Origin: Thermaerobacter marianensis
GTDB lineage: Bacteria; Bacillota; Sulfobacillia; DYIH01
Direction of reading: 5' to 3'
Length of the DNA: 5,741 bases
Assembly: GCA_020723785.1 (NCBI GenBank)
Contig: DYIH01000094.1
Location: forward strand, 783-6,523
Part shown: in pieces, positions 1 to 5,341 of the stretch
How the letters are laid out: each line of letters begins with the position of its first letter
How positions within the stretch are numbered: the stretch's first letter is position 1
Notes under the pieces: generated by a model
Databases searched by the model: none
What the model was told of the DNA's origin: nothing
Seen by the model: the letters and a program-made list of their open reading frames with translations, nothing else
Program-made: the position numbers and the translations under genes

Positions 1-480
1 GGGGCGGGCGGCGCGGATGCTCCCGCTGATGTCCTCGTGGATCGGCTGGTGGAAACGGTAATCCGGCCGGTTGCGGAAGAGGCAGAGGCGCAGGTCGGTG
101 GCCGCGTCAACGCCCGGCGCCGGGCCGAAGTAGTTGACGATGCGCAGGAAGTGGCCCTCCAGGGACCGGTCCCGCATCAGATCCCTCACCAGCGGCCGGT
201 CGTCGGGGTGGACCTCCTCGTCGGCGTCGAGGAAGAGGATCCAGTCGCCGCCGGCCAGGTCCAGGGCGTGGTTGCGGGCCGCCCCGAAGTGGCCGGTCCA
301 GGGAAAGGCGTGGACCCGGGCGCCGAAGGATCTGGCGATGGCGGCGGTGCGGTCGGTGGACCCGGTGTCGACGACCACCAGCTCGTCGGCGATGGCGGCG
401 ACGCTGGCCAGGCAGCGGGGGAGGTCCTCCTCCTCGTCGCGGACGATGAGGCAGACGCTGAGGCGGGAGCCGCGGTGAGC
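1..480 (-). repeat. Internal gene duplication: second GT2 domain, direct repeat of 1441-1920
   Basis: The two GT2 domain coding stretches align at a constant offset of exactly 1440 bases (480 codons), with no indel visible from the LIVRDEE motif to the His-Glu motif. Some segments are nearly identical in DNA, for example the stretch encoding ARNHALDLAGG (around 253-285 and 1693-1725). Both copies keep the DAD and His-Glu residues, so both look catalytically competent. The similarity includes synonymous positions, which suggests a fairly recent duplication or gene conversion, though high GC also limits codon choice. Confidence 0.75.
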
Positions 481-1920
481 CTGCCTCGCCACCCGTTTTT
501 CCTCTTCCTCCCGTTCCCCGGTCGCCGCTGCCGCCGCGGGCGCCGTCTCTTGGGCTGCCGCCGCTGCCGCCGCCTCTTGGGCGGGCGCCGTCTCTTGGGC
601 TACCGCCGCTGCCGCTGGCGGCTGGCAGAGGGCGCGAAGGGCGGCCACGGCTGCGCCGTCGGCGCCGGCCCGCTCGGCCCGGTCGAGGTAGGGCAGGGCC
701 AGGGCGGTTCCCCCCGCCGCCTGGAGGATGTGGGCCAGCGTCAGGAGATGGGCCGGATCGGCGAGGTCGAAGAAGCGCTCGAAGTAAGCGCGGACGGCCG
801 CGGGGCTCTCCCTGGGCACGGCGATGGCCGCGATGCGATAGAGGGGGCCGACGCGATTGCCGCCGGTCACATAGGCCTGCTGGTAGGCCTCGATGGCTTC
901 CACCAAGTGGCCGCAGTCCTCGTACGCCATGCCGAGGGCGAACCAGGCCCTGGAGCCGCCCATGCCCAGGTCGGCGGCCGCGTGGGGCGGCACCGGCGCA
1001 TCGCCCATGGCCAGGCATTGGCGGAAGGCGGCGATGGCCCTCGGCAGGCGCTTCTCCACCAGCAGGATCACCCCCTGGACGTGGACGAGGTCGGTGTAGT
1101 CGGGATAGGCGGCCAGGCCCCGGCCGGCTGTCACCAGGGCCTCCTCCGGCCGGCCCAGGTGGGCCAGGACCAGGGTCATGGCCTTGTAGAGCTTGCCGCC
1201 CCACGTCGCCCCGGGCGTCATCCGCCGTTCCGCCCGGCGGTAGGCGGCCAGGGCCTCCTCCCAGCGCCGCAGCCGGTGGTACTCGATCCCCAGGTTGAAG
1301 AGCGTGAAGGCGTCCTCGGGCCGGGAGGCCGCCAGATCCCGGGCGATGGCCAGGTTGCGCTCACGCTTGGCCCTGGTTACCGTGACCTCGTCGAGATAGC
1401 CGTAATGGAGGATGCGCGGGCCGCCCACCGCCAGGGAGCCGGGGCACCGGCGGAGGATGGCCTCCCCGATCTGCTCGTGGAGGGCGCCGCTCCACCGGTA
1501 TTCGGGCCGGTTGCGGAAGAGCCGCAGGCCGGCCGAGACCTCCACGGCGCCGTCCTCCAGGCGGCCGGTGAAGTTGTGGATGCGGCAGATGTAGCCCTCC
1601 ACGCCGGGGACGGCGAGCAGCCGGTCCAGCCGCCGGCGGTCCTCGGGGTGGAGCTCCTCGTCGGCGTCGAGGCACAGCACCCATTGGCCGCCGGCCAGGT
1701 CCAGGGCGTGGTTGCGGGCGGCGGCGAAGTCGTTCCGCCAGGGGCGGCTGTGGACGGCCGCGCCGAAGGCCCGGGCGATTTCGGGCGTGCGGTCCCGCGA
1801 CCCGGTGTCGACGACGACCATCTCGTCGCAGACCCCCTGGACGCTGGCCAGGCAGCGCGGCAGGTTCCTCTCCTCGTCGCGGACGATCATGCACAGGCTG
1901 AGCAGCGGGCGCTCCGGCAA
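1..1920 (-). CDS. Two-headed family 2 glycosyltransferase with TPR-like middle (GT2-TPR-GT2), C-terminus beyond window
   Basis: Family 2 glycosyltransferases move a sugar from a nucleotide-sugar donor to an acceptor; the TPR-containing, SunS-like branch includes cytoplasmic enzymes that modify peptides or proteins. The open frame gives 640 residues without a stop. Residues 6-17 read LLSLCMIVRDEE, a family-typical start, followed by VVVDTGSRDRT, a metal-binding DAD at 85-87 and a conserved His-Glu (148-149). Residues about 203-440 are helical TPR-like repeats (e.g. AFTLFNLGIEYHRL, EEALAAYRRAE). An Ala/Gln/Glu linker (about 441-480) leads to a second GT2 domain from 487 with LSVCLIVRDEE, DAD at 565-567 and His-Glu at 628-629. 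I chose TTG at 1920 because GGAGG lies 10 nt upstream and the domain starts at once. An in-frame ATG at 2016 lacks a Shine-Dalgarno sequence and would add a Pro/Gly-rich, non-coding-looking stretch. The gene is transcribed away from the surface-protein gene at 2104. Family is certain; donor and acceptor are unknown. Confidence 0.9.
   Translation of the reverse strand, partial: MPERPLLSLCMIVRDEERNLPRCLASVQGVCDEMVVVDTGSRDRTPEIARAFGAAVHSRPWRNDFAAARNHALDLAGGQWVLCLDADEELHPEDRRRLDRLLAVPGVEGYICRIHNFTGRLEDGAVEVSAGLRLFRNRPEYRWSGALHEQIGEAILRRCPGSLAVGGPRILHYGYLDEVTVTRAKRERNLAIARDLAASRPEDAFTLFNLGIEYHRLRRWEEALAAYRRAERRMTPGATWGGKLYKAMTLVLAHLGRPEEALVTAGRGLAAYPDYTDLVHVQGVILLVEKRLPRAIAAFRQCLAMGDAPVPPHAAADLGMGGSRAWFALGMAYEDCGHLVEAIEAYQQAYVTGGNRVGPLYRIAAIAVPRESPAAVRAYFERFFDLADPAHLLTLAHILQAAGGTALALPYLDRAERAGADGAAVAALRALCQPPAAAAVAQETAPAQEAAAAAAAQETAPAAAAATGEREEEEKRVARQAHRGSRLSVCLIVRDEEEDLPRCLASVAAIADELVVVDTGSTDRTAAIARSFGARVHAFPWTGHFGAARNHALDLAGGDWILFLDADEEVHPDDRPLVRDLMRDRSLEGHFLRIVNYFGPAPGVDAATDLRLCLFRNRPDYRFHQPIHEDISGSIRAARP
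538..615. repeat. 33-bp direct repeat in the Ala-rich linker of the glycosyltransferase
   Basis: Two 33-base copies, 538-570 and 583-615, differ at one base (G against A) and are offset by 45 bases, keeping the frame. They encode the Ala-rich AQETAPA-type linker between the TPR region and the second GT2 domain. The array can expand or shrink in 15-residue steps, so it probably acts as a flexible spacer of variable length. Confidence 0.75.
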
Positions 1921-2054
1921 GCGCGGCCCCCCTCCGGCCGGCGGATCCGGCGGGTGGTTACAGCATATGGGGTGCTGCCGCGGGCCGCGCACCCCGCCGG
2001 GAGGATCCCGTGCCATGGATGCCGGTAGGCGTGGGGTCACGTGTCCCGGGTGAG

Positions 2055-2082
2055 GTCATAACCTGGGTATATAACCGGTCAA
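2055..2082 (-). promoter_or_regulatory. Candidate sigma-A-type promoter for the glycosyltransferase gene
   Basis: On the minus strand TTGACC (2082-2077) and TATGAC (2060-2055) are separated by 16 bases, a fair match to -35 and -10 boxes. The region is AT-richer than its surroundings. Transcription would begin near 2048, leaving a leader of about 125 bases before the TTG start at 1920. The call rests on sequence match only. Confidence 0.35.
2068..2074 (+). promoter_or_regulatory. Possible -10 box (TATATAA) for the repeat-protein gene
   Basis: TATATAA is the only AT-rich hexamer-like site upstream of the 2104 start and would place transcription start at about 2080. No good -35 box lies 16-18 bases upstream (the sequence there is CCCGGG-like), so this would need an activator or another sigma factor. 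It overlaps the spacer of the opposing minus-strand promoter, so the two divergent genes could compete for the polymerase. Confidence 0.2.
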
Positions 2083-2103
2083 ACGCCCGCGGGAACGGTG
2101 ATC

Positions 2104-2703
2104 ATGGCCAACTTCAAGGTGTTCAGCGAGATCCCGTCGCAGCTCCTGGCGCAGGTGTCCCAGCCGGCGGCGGCGAGCCTCTTGGCGCAGGTGTCCCAAC
2201 CGACGGCTGCCTGCCTTTTGGCGCAGGTGTCCCAGCCAGCGGCGGCGAGCCTCCTGGCACAGGTGTCCCAACCGACGGCCGCCTGCCTTTTGGCTGTCGT
2301 TTCGCAACCAACCGCTGCCTGCCTGAACGTGACGATGAGCAACCTCACGGCCGCCTCGCTGGTCATGACCCTGGGCGACCGGGCCACGGCGGACGTGTCG
2401 GAGACCGTCACGGCCACCACCACCGCCTTCGTTAGCGCCACGACGCGGAACGTCATCTCCTACTCCAGCGTCACCTTCACCGCCCTCAACGCCGGCCCGG
2501 ACAGCGCCTCGGTGAAGCTGCAGCTCAGCCCCGACGGCGCCAACTTCAAGGACGATCCATCCCTCACCGCCCAGACCATCGCCGCTGGCGACATGTTCTT
2601 CTTCGTCCCCGGGCGCTTCGTCAAGTACGCCCGCCTGCAGTACGCCACCGCGGCGGCCGCCACCACCGCCAGCCTCACCCTCTTCTTCCAGGCGCACGTC
2701 TGA
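2104..2703 (+). CDS. Surface-type protein: Ser/Cys 12-residue repeats plus DUF6385-like beta domain
   Basis: This 199-residue protein of unknown function has two parts. Residues 14-73 are five tandem 12-residue repeats of the type LLAQVSQPTAAC, the last with LLAVVSQP; residues 74-97 continue as degenerate copies. The last repeat position runs Ser, Cys, Ser, Cys, Cys, Ser. Residues about 98-199 form a beta-rich domain with VKLQLSPDG (137-145), RFVKYARLQY (171-180) and a closing SLTLFFQAHV. From memory this resembles DUF6385 of Firmicutes; no search was run. The same domain ends the protein at 4025-4780. There is no signal peptide or transmembrane segment, so any surface location needs another route, for example assembly on a spore. 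I chose ATG at 2104 with the weak purine-rich GGGAACGG upstream; an in-frame GTG at 2098 would add two residues. It is divergent from the glycosyltransferase, which makes it a candidate acceptor (inference). Confidence 0.85.
   Translation: MANFKVFSEIPSQLLAQVSQPAAASLLAQVSQPTAACLLAQVSQPAAASLLAQVSQPTAACLLAVVSQPTAACLNVTMSNLTAASLVMTLGDRATADVSETVTATTTAFVSATTRNVISYSSVTFTALNAGPDSASVKLQLSPDGANFKDDPSLTAQTIAAGDMFFFVPGRFVKYARLQYATAAAATTASLTLFFQAHV
2143..2322 (+). repeat. Five 36-bp tandem repeats, arranged as a 72-bp double unit
   Basis: Units start at 2143, 2179, 2215, 2251 and 2287, each coding 12 residues; a decayed unit follows at 2323-2358. The 72-bp blocks 2143-2214 and 2215-2286 are nearly identical in DNA and alternate the Ser-ending and Cys-ending types, so the array grew by doubling a two-type unit. 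The preserved reading frame and recent-looking copies suggest that the copy number varies between strains. Confidence 0.95.
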
Positions 2704-2722
2704 CCCGGCGCCGGGCCGGGCG

Positions 2723-2746
2723 AGGCGCTTGCGGGTGGCACCGGGG
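2723..2746 (+). repeat. Intergenic element shared with 4779-4801
   Basis: The core GCGCTTGCGGGTGGCACC recurs after the second DUF6385-like gene as GCGCTGCGGGTGGCGCC: one base deleted, one substituted, identical flanks (AGGC... and ...GGGG). Each copy lies downstream of a DUF6385-like stop codon and upstream of another plus-strand gene. It may be a duplicated 3' flank or a small functional RNA element; it has no poly-T tract. Confidence 0.6.
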
Positions 2747-2827
2747 GCGCGGCGCGCATAGGATGGGACAAGCCTGGGGGGCGAGGCCCGGGGTATGTCC
2801 AGGACACCCGTGGCATGCCGGGGCGTT

Positions 2828-2852
2828 CCGGGGCACGCCGGGGGCGCCCCGG
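2828..2852 (+). promoter_or_regulatory. Hairpin in the leader just upstream of the 103-aa gene
   Basis: CCGGGGC (2828-2834) pairs perfectly with GCCCCGG (2846-2852) around an 11-base loop. It ends three bases before the ribosome binding site AAGGGGGTGA (2856-2865), which sits 6 nt ahead of the TTG start. It could stabilise the message or modulate access to the binding site. The surroundings are so GC-rich that chance pairing is possible. Confidence 0.35.
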
Positions 2853-2871
2853 ACAAAGGGGGTGAAACCTG

Positions 2872-3183
2872 TTGGCCAGCAGCTACAAGTTCGCCGAGTA
2901 TACCGCCCAGCAGACGGACACCGCCATCTGGACGCCGGCCGCGGGGAACCGCGTGCAGTTGACCGGCCTGAACGTCCAGAACGGCGCGGCCGCGGCCGTG
3001 GACGTCACCTTCAAGTTCGGCGCCGCCACCTTCTTCAAGGCCTACCTCACGGCCAGCCAGCGGCAGCGGGACGTCCTGTTCCCCGACGGGATCGTCGGCG
3101 GCGCCGGCGAGAGCGTGACGGTGACCACCAGCGCCGCGGTGGCGGTGGCCGTCACCCTGGTCGGGGTGGAGCTGGCGACCTGA
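2872..3183 (+). CDS. Small beta-rich protein of unknown function (103 aa)
   Basis: This 103-residue protein has no signal peptide, membrane segment or Cys. Its alternating hydrophobic/polar strands (VQLTGLNVQNG, VDVTFKFGAATFFKAYL, ESVTVTTSAAVAVAVTLVGVEL) and Gly-rich turns suggest a compact beta-sandwich. The pattern, with TAIWTPAAGNRVQLTGL near the start and a Gly-rich loop (GIVGGAGE) before the last strands, recalls small decoration or structural proteins of phages, but I cannot assign a family. The start is a TTG supported by AAGGGGGTGA, one mismatch from the ideal binding site at ideal spacing, and by the natural MASSYKF N-terminus. It probably belongs with the upstream DUF6385-like gene in a surface-protein cluster. 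It meets the opposing 257-aa gene tail to tail with two bases between the stop codons, leaving no room for a separate terminator. Confidence 0.8.
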   Translation: MASSYKFAEYTAQQTDTAIWTPAAGNRVQLTGLNVQNGAAAAVDVTFKFGAATFFKAYLTASQRQRDVLFPDGIVGGAGESVTVTTSAAVAVAVTLVGVELAT

Positions 3184-3185
3184 TC

Positions 3186-3959
3186 CTATGCATCCTCGAC
3201 CAAGAAGCCGAAGCGGGCCACGGCGTCCGTCGCCGCGCCCTTGGCCCGGGCCCGCACCTGGACGTGGGACTTCTCCTCCACCCTGAGGGGTGTCAGGAGT
3301 TGAGGGTTGACGGCCCCCTTCTCCACCTGGATGGCGTCCATCGTGTGGAAGACCTTGCCGCCGCCGGGATGGGCGTGCTCGACGTCCAGGTGGAACTTGG
3401 CGGCGCCGTTGAAGGCGCTGGCCGTCCACTCGACGATGAAGAGCGTCTTGCCGGCGGGGACGTGGTAGCGGGCGTTCAAGTAGACGTTGGTGCCGGCGGC
3501 GATGCGCGCCCAGGTGACGGTACCGGCCGGGTTCTGCAGGTCGATGTTGCCGGCGGCGAAACCCCCGCTGCCCACCTGGGCCACCTCGAGCTCCTGGATG
3601 TGGACGATGTCGGTGGCCGCCAAAGTCACGGGTGTGGTCCCATTCAGCGTCACCAATTCGTATTTCTCGATCCAGTTGGCGTCCAGGTATTCCAGCAGGA
3701 CCTTCTGGGCGCCGGTGCCGGCGGCCGTGTCGCTGGCCGAGGAGGAGACGATCCGGGCGCCCGACGGCGTGTGGGGCTCGGCGCCGAAGCCCGAGTCCAG
3801 GTCCTCGAAGACCGAGGTGCTGACGTTGGTCCGCTCGCCGAGGGCGATGCCCACGGCGTGGCCGGGCACCTTACCCTCGGCGATCATGTAGAGGTAGGGG
3901 GTGCTTGCGACCCGGACCTTGGCGTCGAGGAAATCGGCCGGCCAGTTGACGTTGGGCAT
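3186..3959 (-). CDS. Phage virion-like structural protein of unknown function (257 aa)
   Basis: This 257-residue, probably all-beta protein lacks a signal peptide and transmembrane helices. Residues about 83-180 contain a pattern I recall from uncharacterised phage and metagenomic virion proteins: GAQKVLLEYLD (83-93), ELVTLNGTTPVTL (101-113), a conserved ATDIVHIQEL, a Gly-rich AGNIDLQNPAGTVTWARIAAG, then YHVPAGKTLFIVEWTASA (165-182). The C-terminal part has LTPLRVEEKSHVQVRARA (222-239), also common there. This is a remembered pattern, not a search result. ATG at 3959 is preceded by GGGGAGG at 8 nt spacing, a strong binding site. The gene runs against the 103-aa gene and is divergent from the SPOCS-fusion gene. 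A sporulation-type promoter is possible upstream. It may be phage-derived and recruited to a surface role, or part of a degraded prophage; no head, portal or terminase gene is visible. Confidence 0.85.
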   Translation of the reverse strand: MPNVNWPADFLDAKVRVASTPYLYMIAEGKVPGHAVGIALGERTNVSTSVFEDLDSGFGAEPHTPSGARIVSSSASDTAAGTGAQKVLLEYLDANWIEKYELVTLNGTTPVTLAATDIVHIQELEVAQVGSGGFAAGNIDLQNPAGTVTWARIAAGTNVYLNARYHVPAGKTLFIVEWTASAFNGAAKFHLDVEHAHPGGGKVFHTMDAIQVEKGAVNPQLLTPLRVEEKSHVQVRARAKGAATDAVARFGFLVEDA

Positions 3960-3974
3960 TGCTTGAGCCTCCCC

Positions 3975-4022
3975 GCCATCCTATGACGGGGAGACGGGCG
4001 GATGACCGGGGAATAGGATGGC
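3975..4022. promoter_or_regulatory. 10-bp inverted repeat in divergent intergenic region
   Basis: GCCATCCTAT (3975-3984) and ATAGGATGGC (4013-4022) are perfect reverse complements 28 bases apart, placed between the divergent genes at 3959 and 4025. They may be an operator pair or two copies of a promoter/ribosome-binding motif; the right arm also supplies the AGGA used by the 4025 gene. The heptamer ATAGGAT also occurs at 2758-2764 (plus) and 3183-3189 (minus). Confidence 0.45.
3978..4006 (-). promoter_or_regulatory. Candidate sporulation (sigma-E/K-like) promoter for the 257-aa gene
   Basis: On the minus strand GTCAT (4006-4002) is followed after 16 bases by CATAGGAT (3985-3978). Bacillus sigma-E promoters use a GTCATATT-like -35 and a CATACAnT-like -10 with spacing close to this, so the match is partial but suggestive, 18 bases ahead of the ATG. 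The idea fits the SPOCS-domain neighbour. In this GC-rich sequence a chance match cannot be excluded. Confidence 0.25.
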
Positions 4023-4024
4023 AC

Positions 4025-4780
4025 ATGGGTGAGAAGCGGGGCTTCATTCTCGATGCGCTCGTGGCCGAGGGGTCGGTCGAGGCCTTCGCCGTCTTTCACA
4101 TCCCCCTCGAGCCCGGCGCCAGGAAGATCCGGAAAGCCGAGGCGGCCCTCGCCGATCTCGGCGGCCTGGCGCTGGCGGGCAAGGCGCTGGTGTCGGGGAG
4201 GGCCGTCACGCACCTCACCTACGTCGACGAGAGTGATGAGGTGCGGTTCGTGAGCCACCGGGAAGCGGTGAGCGGCCTCATCCCCCTGGCGGGGGTGGAA
4301 CCTGGCATGGACATCCTGCCGGCCGGGGAGGTGGGGGAGCAGGTGGTCGAACTGCCCCAGCCCGACGAGGCGGTCGTCAAGGCGGGGATCCGATTCCGCG
4401 CCCTGGCCACCCAGCGTGTCGTCGTCAATGACATCCGTCCCGGCGAGGTGGCCGTCGTCCGGCGCGGCTTCGTCGAGGCCCGTGAGGAGCACGTCACCCG
4501 GGACGACTTCGACCCCTCCATCGCGCGGGACGTTTCCGAGCGGACCACCTACACCTTCTTCGTCCGCAACACCGGGCTGGTCAACAGCGCCCAGGTCCAG
4601 TTGGAGATCAGCCCCGACGGCTTCCTCTGGCAGCCCGACGGCGCCCTCATCCGCCTCGCCCCCCTGGACAACGCCGTCATCACGCCCCTCCACTTCCTCC
4701 GCTTCGCTCGCCTGCGCTTCCGCTCGGCCGTGGCCGGCCTGCCGGCCCGGCTCACGATCTGGTTCCAGGCCCAGGCGTAG
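4025..4780 (+). CDS. SPOCS (DUF3794)-like domain fused to DUF6385-like domain, probable spore-surface protein
   Basis: This 251-residue protein has two recognisable parts. Residues about 27-135 resemble the SPOCS (spore coat-specific, DUF3794) domain: RKIRKAEAALADLGGLALAGKALVSG, then VTHLTYVDESDEVRFVSHREAV and GVEPGMDI. In that family the charged segment, the 'GK..V.G....ITYVD' strand pair and the later P-G motif are typical; the domain occurs in clostridial SipL, which binds the coat scaffold SpoIVA. Residues about 150-251 resemble DUF6385: DVSERTTYTFFVRNTG, VQLEISPDG (191-199), FLRFARLRFRSA (224-235) and a closing LTIWFQAQA, matching the C-terminus of the 2104-2703 product. There is no signal peptide or membrane helix, as expected for a protein made in the mother cell and deposited on a forespore. 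ATG at 4025 has AGGA six bases upstream; upstream in-frame codons back to 3959 look non-coding. Fusion partners suggest a coat anchor carrying an outward beta domain (inference). Confidence 0.85.
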   Translation: MGEKRGFILDALVAEGSVEAFAVFHIPLEPGARKIRKAEAALADLGGLALAGKALVSGRAVTHLTYVDESDEVRFVSHREAVSGLIPLAGVEPGMDILPAGEVGEQVVELPQPDEAVVKAGIRFRALATQRVVVNDIRPGEVAVVRRGFVEAREEHVTRDDFDPSIARDVSERTTYTFFVRNTGLVNSAQVQLEISPDGFLWQPDGALIRLAPLDNAVITPLHFLRFARLRFRSAVAGLPARLTIWFQAQA

Positions 4781-4801
4781 GCGCTGCGGGTGGCGCCGGG
4801 G
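4779..4801 (+). repeat. Second copy of the intergenic element, with a perfect 5-bp stem
   Basis: This copy overlaps the stop codon of the SPOCS-fusion gene and ends 12 bases before the next start. GGCGC (4780-4784) pairs with GCGCC (4793-4797) around an eight-base loop. The partner at 2723-2746 has an A in the right arm and an extra T in the loop, so the stem is weakened there. It sits next to the ribosome binding site GGGGAGA of the 4814 gene. Confidence 0.55.
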
Positions 4802-4813
4802 CAGGGGAGATCC

Positions 4814-5341
4814 ATGGGACGAGAGCCGGAGGTGCTCTGGCAGTTCGACCTGTCGACCTACGGGGTCCTGCGAGTGGCGGTGGGGAAGGCTGATGCCGGT
4901 GGGCGGCAACGGGATCGGATCTATTTCTCCGACAACGGGCGCCTGCACGCCCTCGCGGATGACGGACGGCTGGCCTGGGTGACGCCTTCGGAGATGGGGA
5001 CAGGTTTCGGGCCGCCCGTCGTCGGCCCGGACGGAACGGTCTACGCCGGCCACGGCGCCCTGTACGCATTCTCCCCCTCGGGTGAACTCCTCTGGTCGCT
5101 ACCGGTCGGGGTCCAACAACTGGTCGTGGACTCCGAAGGCACGTTATACGCCCTCCTCTCACCGGACGCCGCGTCCGGCCGGCGGCTGGCCGCCGGCAAA
5201 ACAGGGTGTTGTGCGATAGGCTCATTAACCAGGCACATAAATCCGGATCCGGAAAAGCTTGTGCGACAAAGCGTTCCGGGACCGTGCCAAGACCTTATTA
5301 CTGTGGTGCATATTACCGTCATGCATAAGCATTGTGCGTGA
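4814..5341 (+). CDS. PQQ-like beta-propeller protein, truncated by rearrangement near 5200
   Basis: Residues 1-117 carry beta-propeller blades of the PQQ-like repeat type: VLWQFDLSTYG, RIYFSDNGRLHALADDGRLAWV (36-57), PPVVGPDGTVYAGHGALYAFSPSGELLWSLPVG (67-99), and QQLVVDSEGTLYALLS (101-116). The 'DG.vYa....LYAfsp.G.llW' rhythm is diagnostic of such blades. Full propellers of this type have six to eight blades and several hundred residues, so only about three are present. From about residue 130 the frame runs into low-GC sequence and ends at TGA 5339-5341 with unrelated residues, so the 175-aa product is probably non-functional or misfolded. ATG at 4814 has GGGGAGA close upstream. The spacing of 33 bases from the SPOCS-fusion stop suggests co-transcription. 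The missing blades are not found after the element at 5602, so a deletion or rearrangement, not a simple insertion, is implied. Confidence 0.75.
   Translation: MGREPEVLWQFDLSTYGVLRVAVGKADAGGRQRDRIYFSDNGRLHALADDGRLAWVTPSEMGTGFGPPVVGPDGTVYAGHGALYAFSPSGELLWSLPVGVQQLVVDSEGTLYALLSPDAASGRRLAAGKTGCCAIGSLTRHINPDPEKLVRQSVPGPCQDLITVVHITVMHKHCA

Larger units (their letters stand above)
2704..2871 (+). other. Structured intergenic region between repeat-protein gene and 103-aa gene
   Basis: This 168-bp gap has no convincing gene. It holds a perfect 12-bp palindrome CCCGGCGCCGGG at 2704-2715, directly after the stop codon and lacking a T-run. It also holds a copy of an element shared with 4779-4801 (at 2723-2746), the octamer CATAGGAT at 2757-2764, and a hairpin just before the next ribosome binding site. 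Confidence 0.6.

Noticed and set aside
37..2028. 663-codon plus-strand open frame
   Set aside because: It is the antisense shadow of the glycosyltransferase gene. Its product is repetitive Val/Gly/Ala-rich without family motifs, whereas the minus frame gives unmistakable GT2 motifs twice.
2143..2358. CRISPR-like array
   Set aside because: The 36-bp period fits a repeat length superficially, but units are contiguous without spacers and keep an open reading frame, so they are protein-coding repeats.
2704..2715. Intrinsic terminator after the repeat-protein gene
   Set aside because: The palindrome CCCGGCGCCGGG has no loop and no following T-run.
2734..2750. Sigma-54 promoter (TGGCACC with GG-N10-GC)
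   Set aside because: The -24 part fits, but the -12 TTGC is replaced by GCGC in a GC-only context, and the related copy at 4779-4801 changes the -24 part too.
2056..3429. 457-codon minus-strand open frame and the 407-codon plus frame at 2763-3986
   Set aside because: Both cross three well-supported genes in other frames and read as Arg/Gly/Pro-rich, low-information protein. They are open only because stop codons are rare at this GC content.
3884..5053. 389-codon minus-strand open frame
   Set aside because: It is antisense to the SPOCS-fusion and propeller genes, whose products have recognisable domains, and it has no motif of its own.
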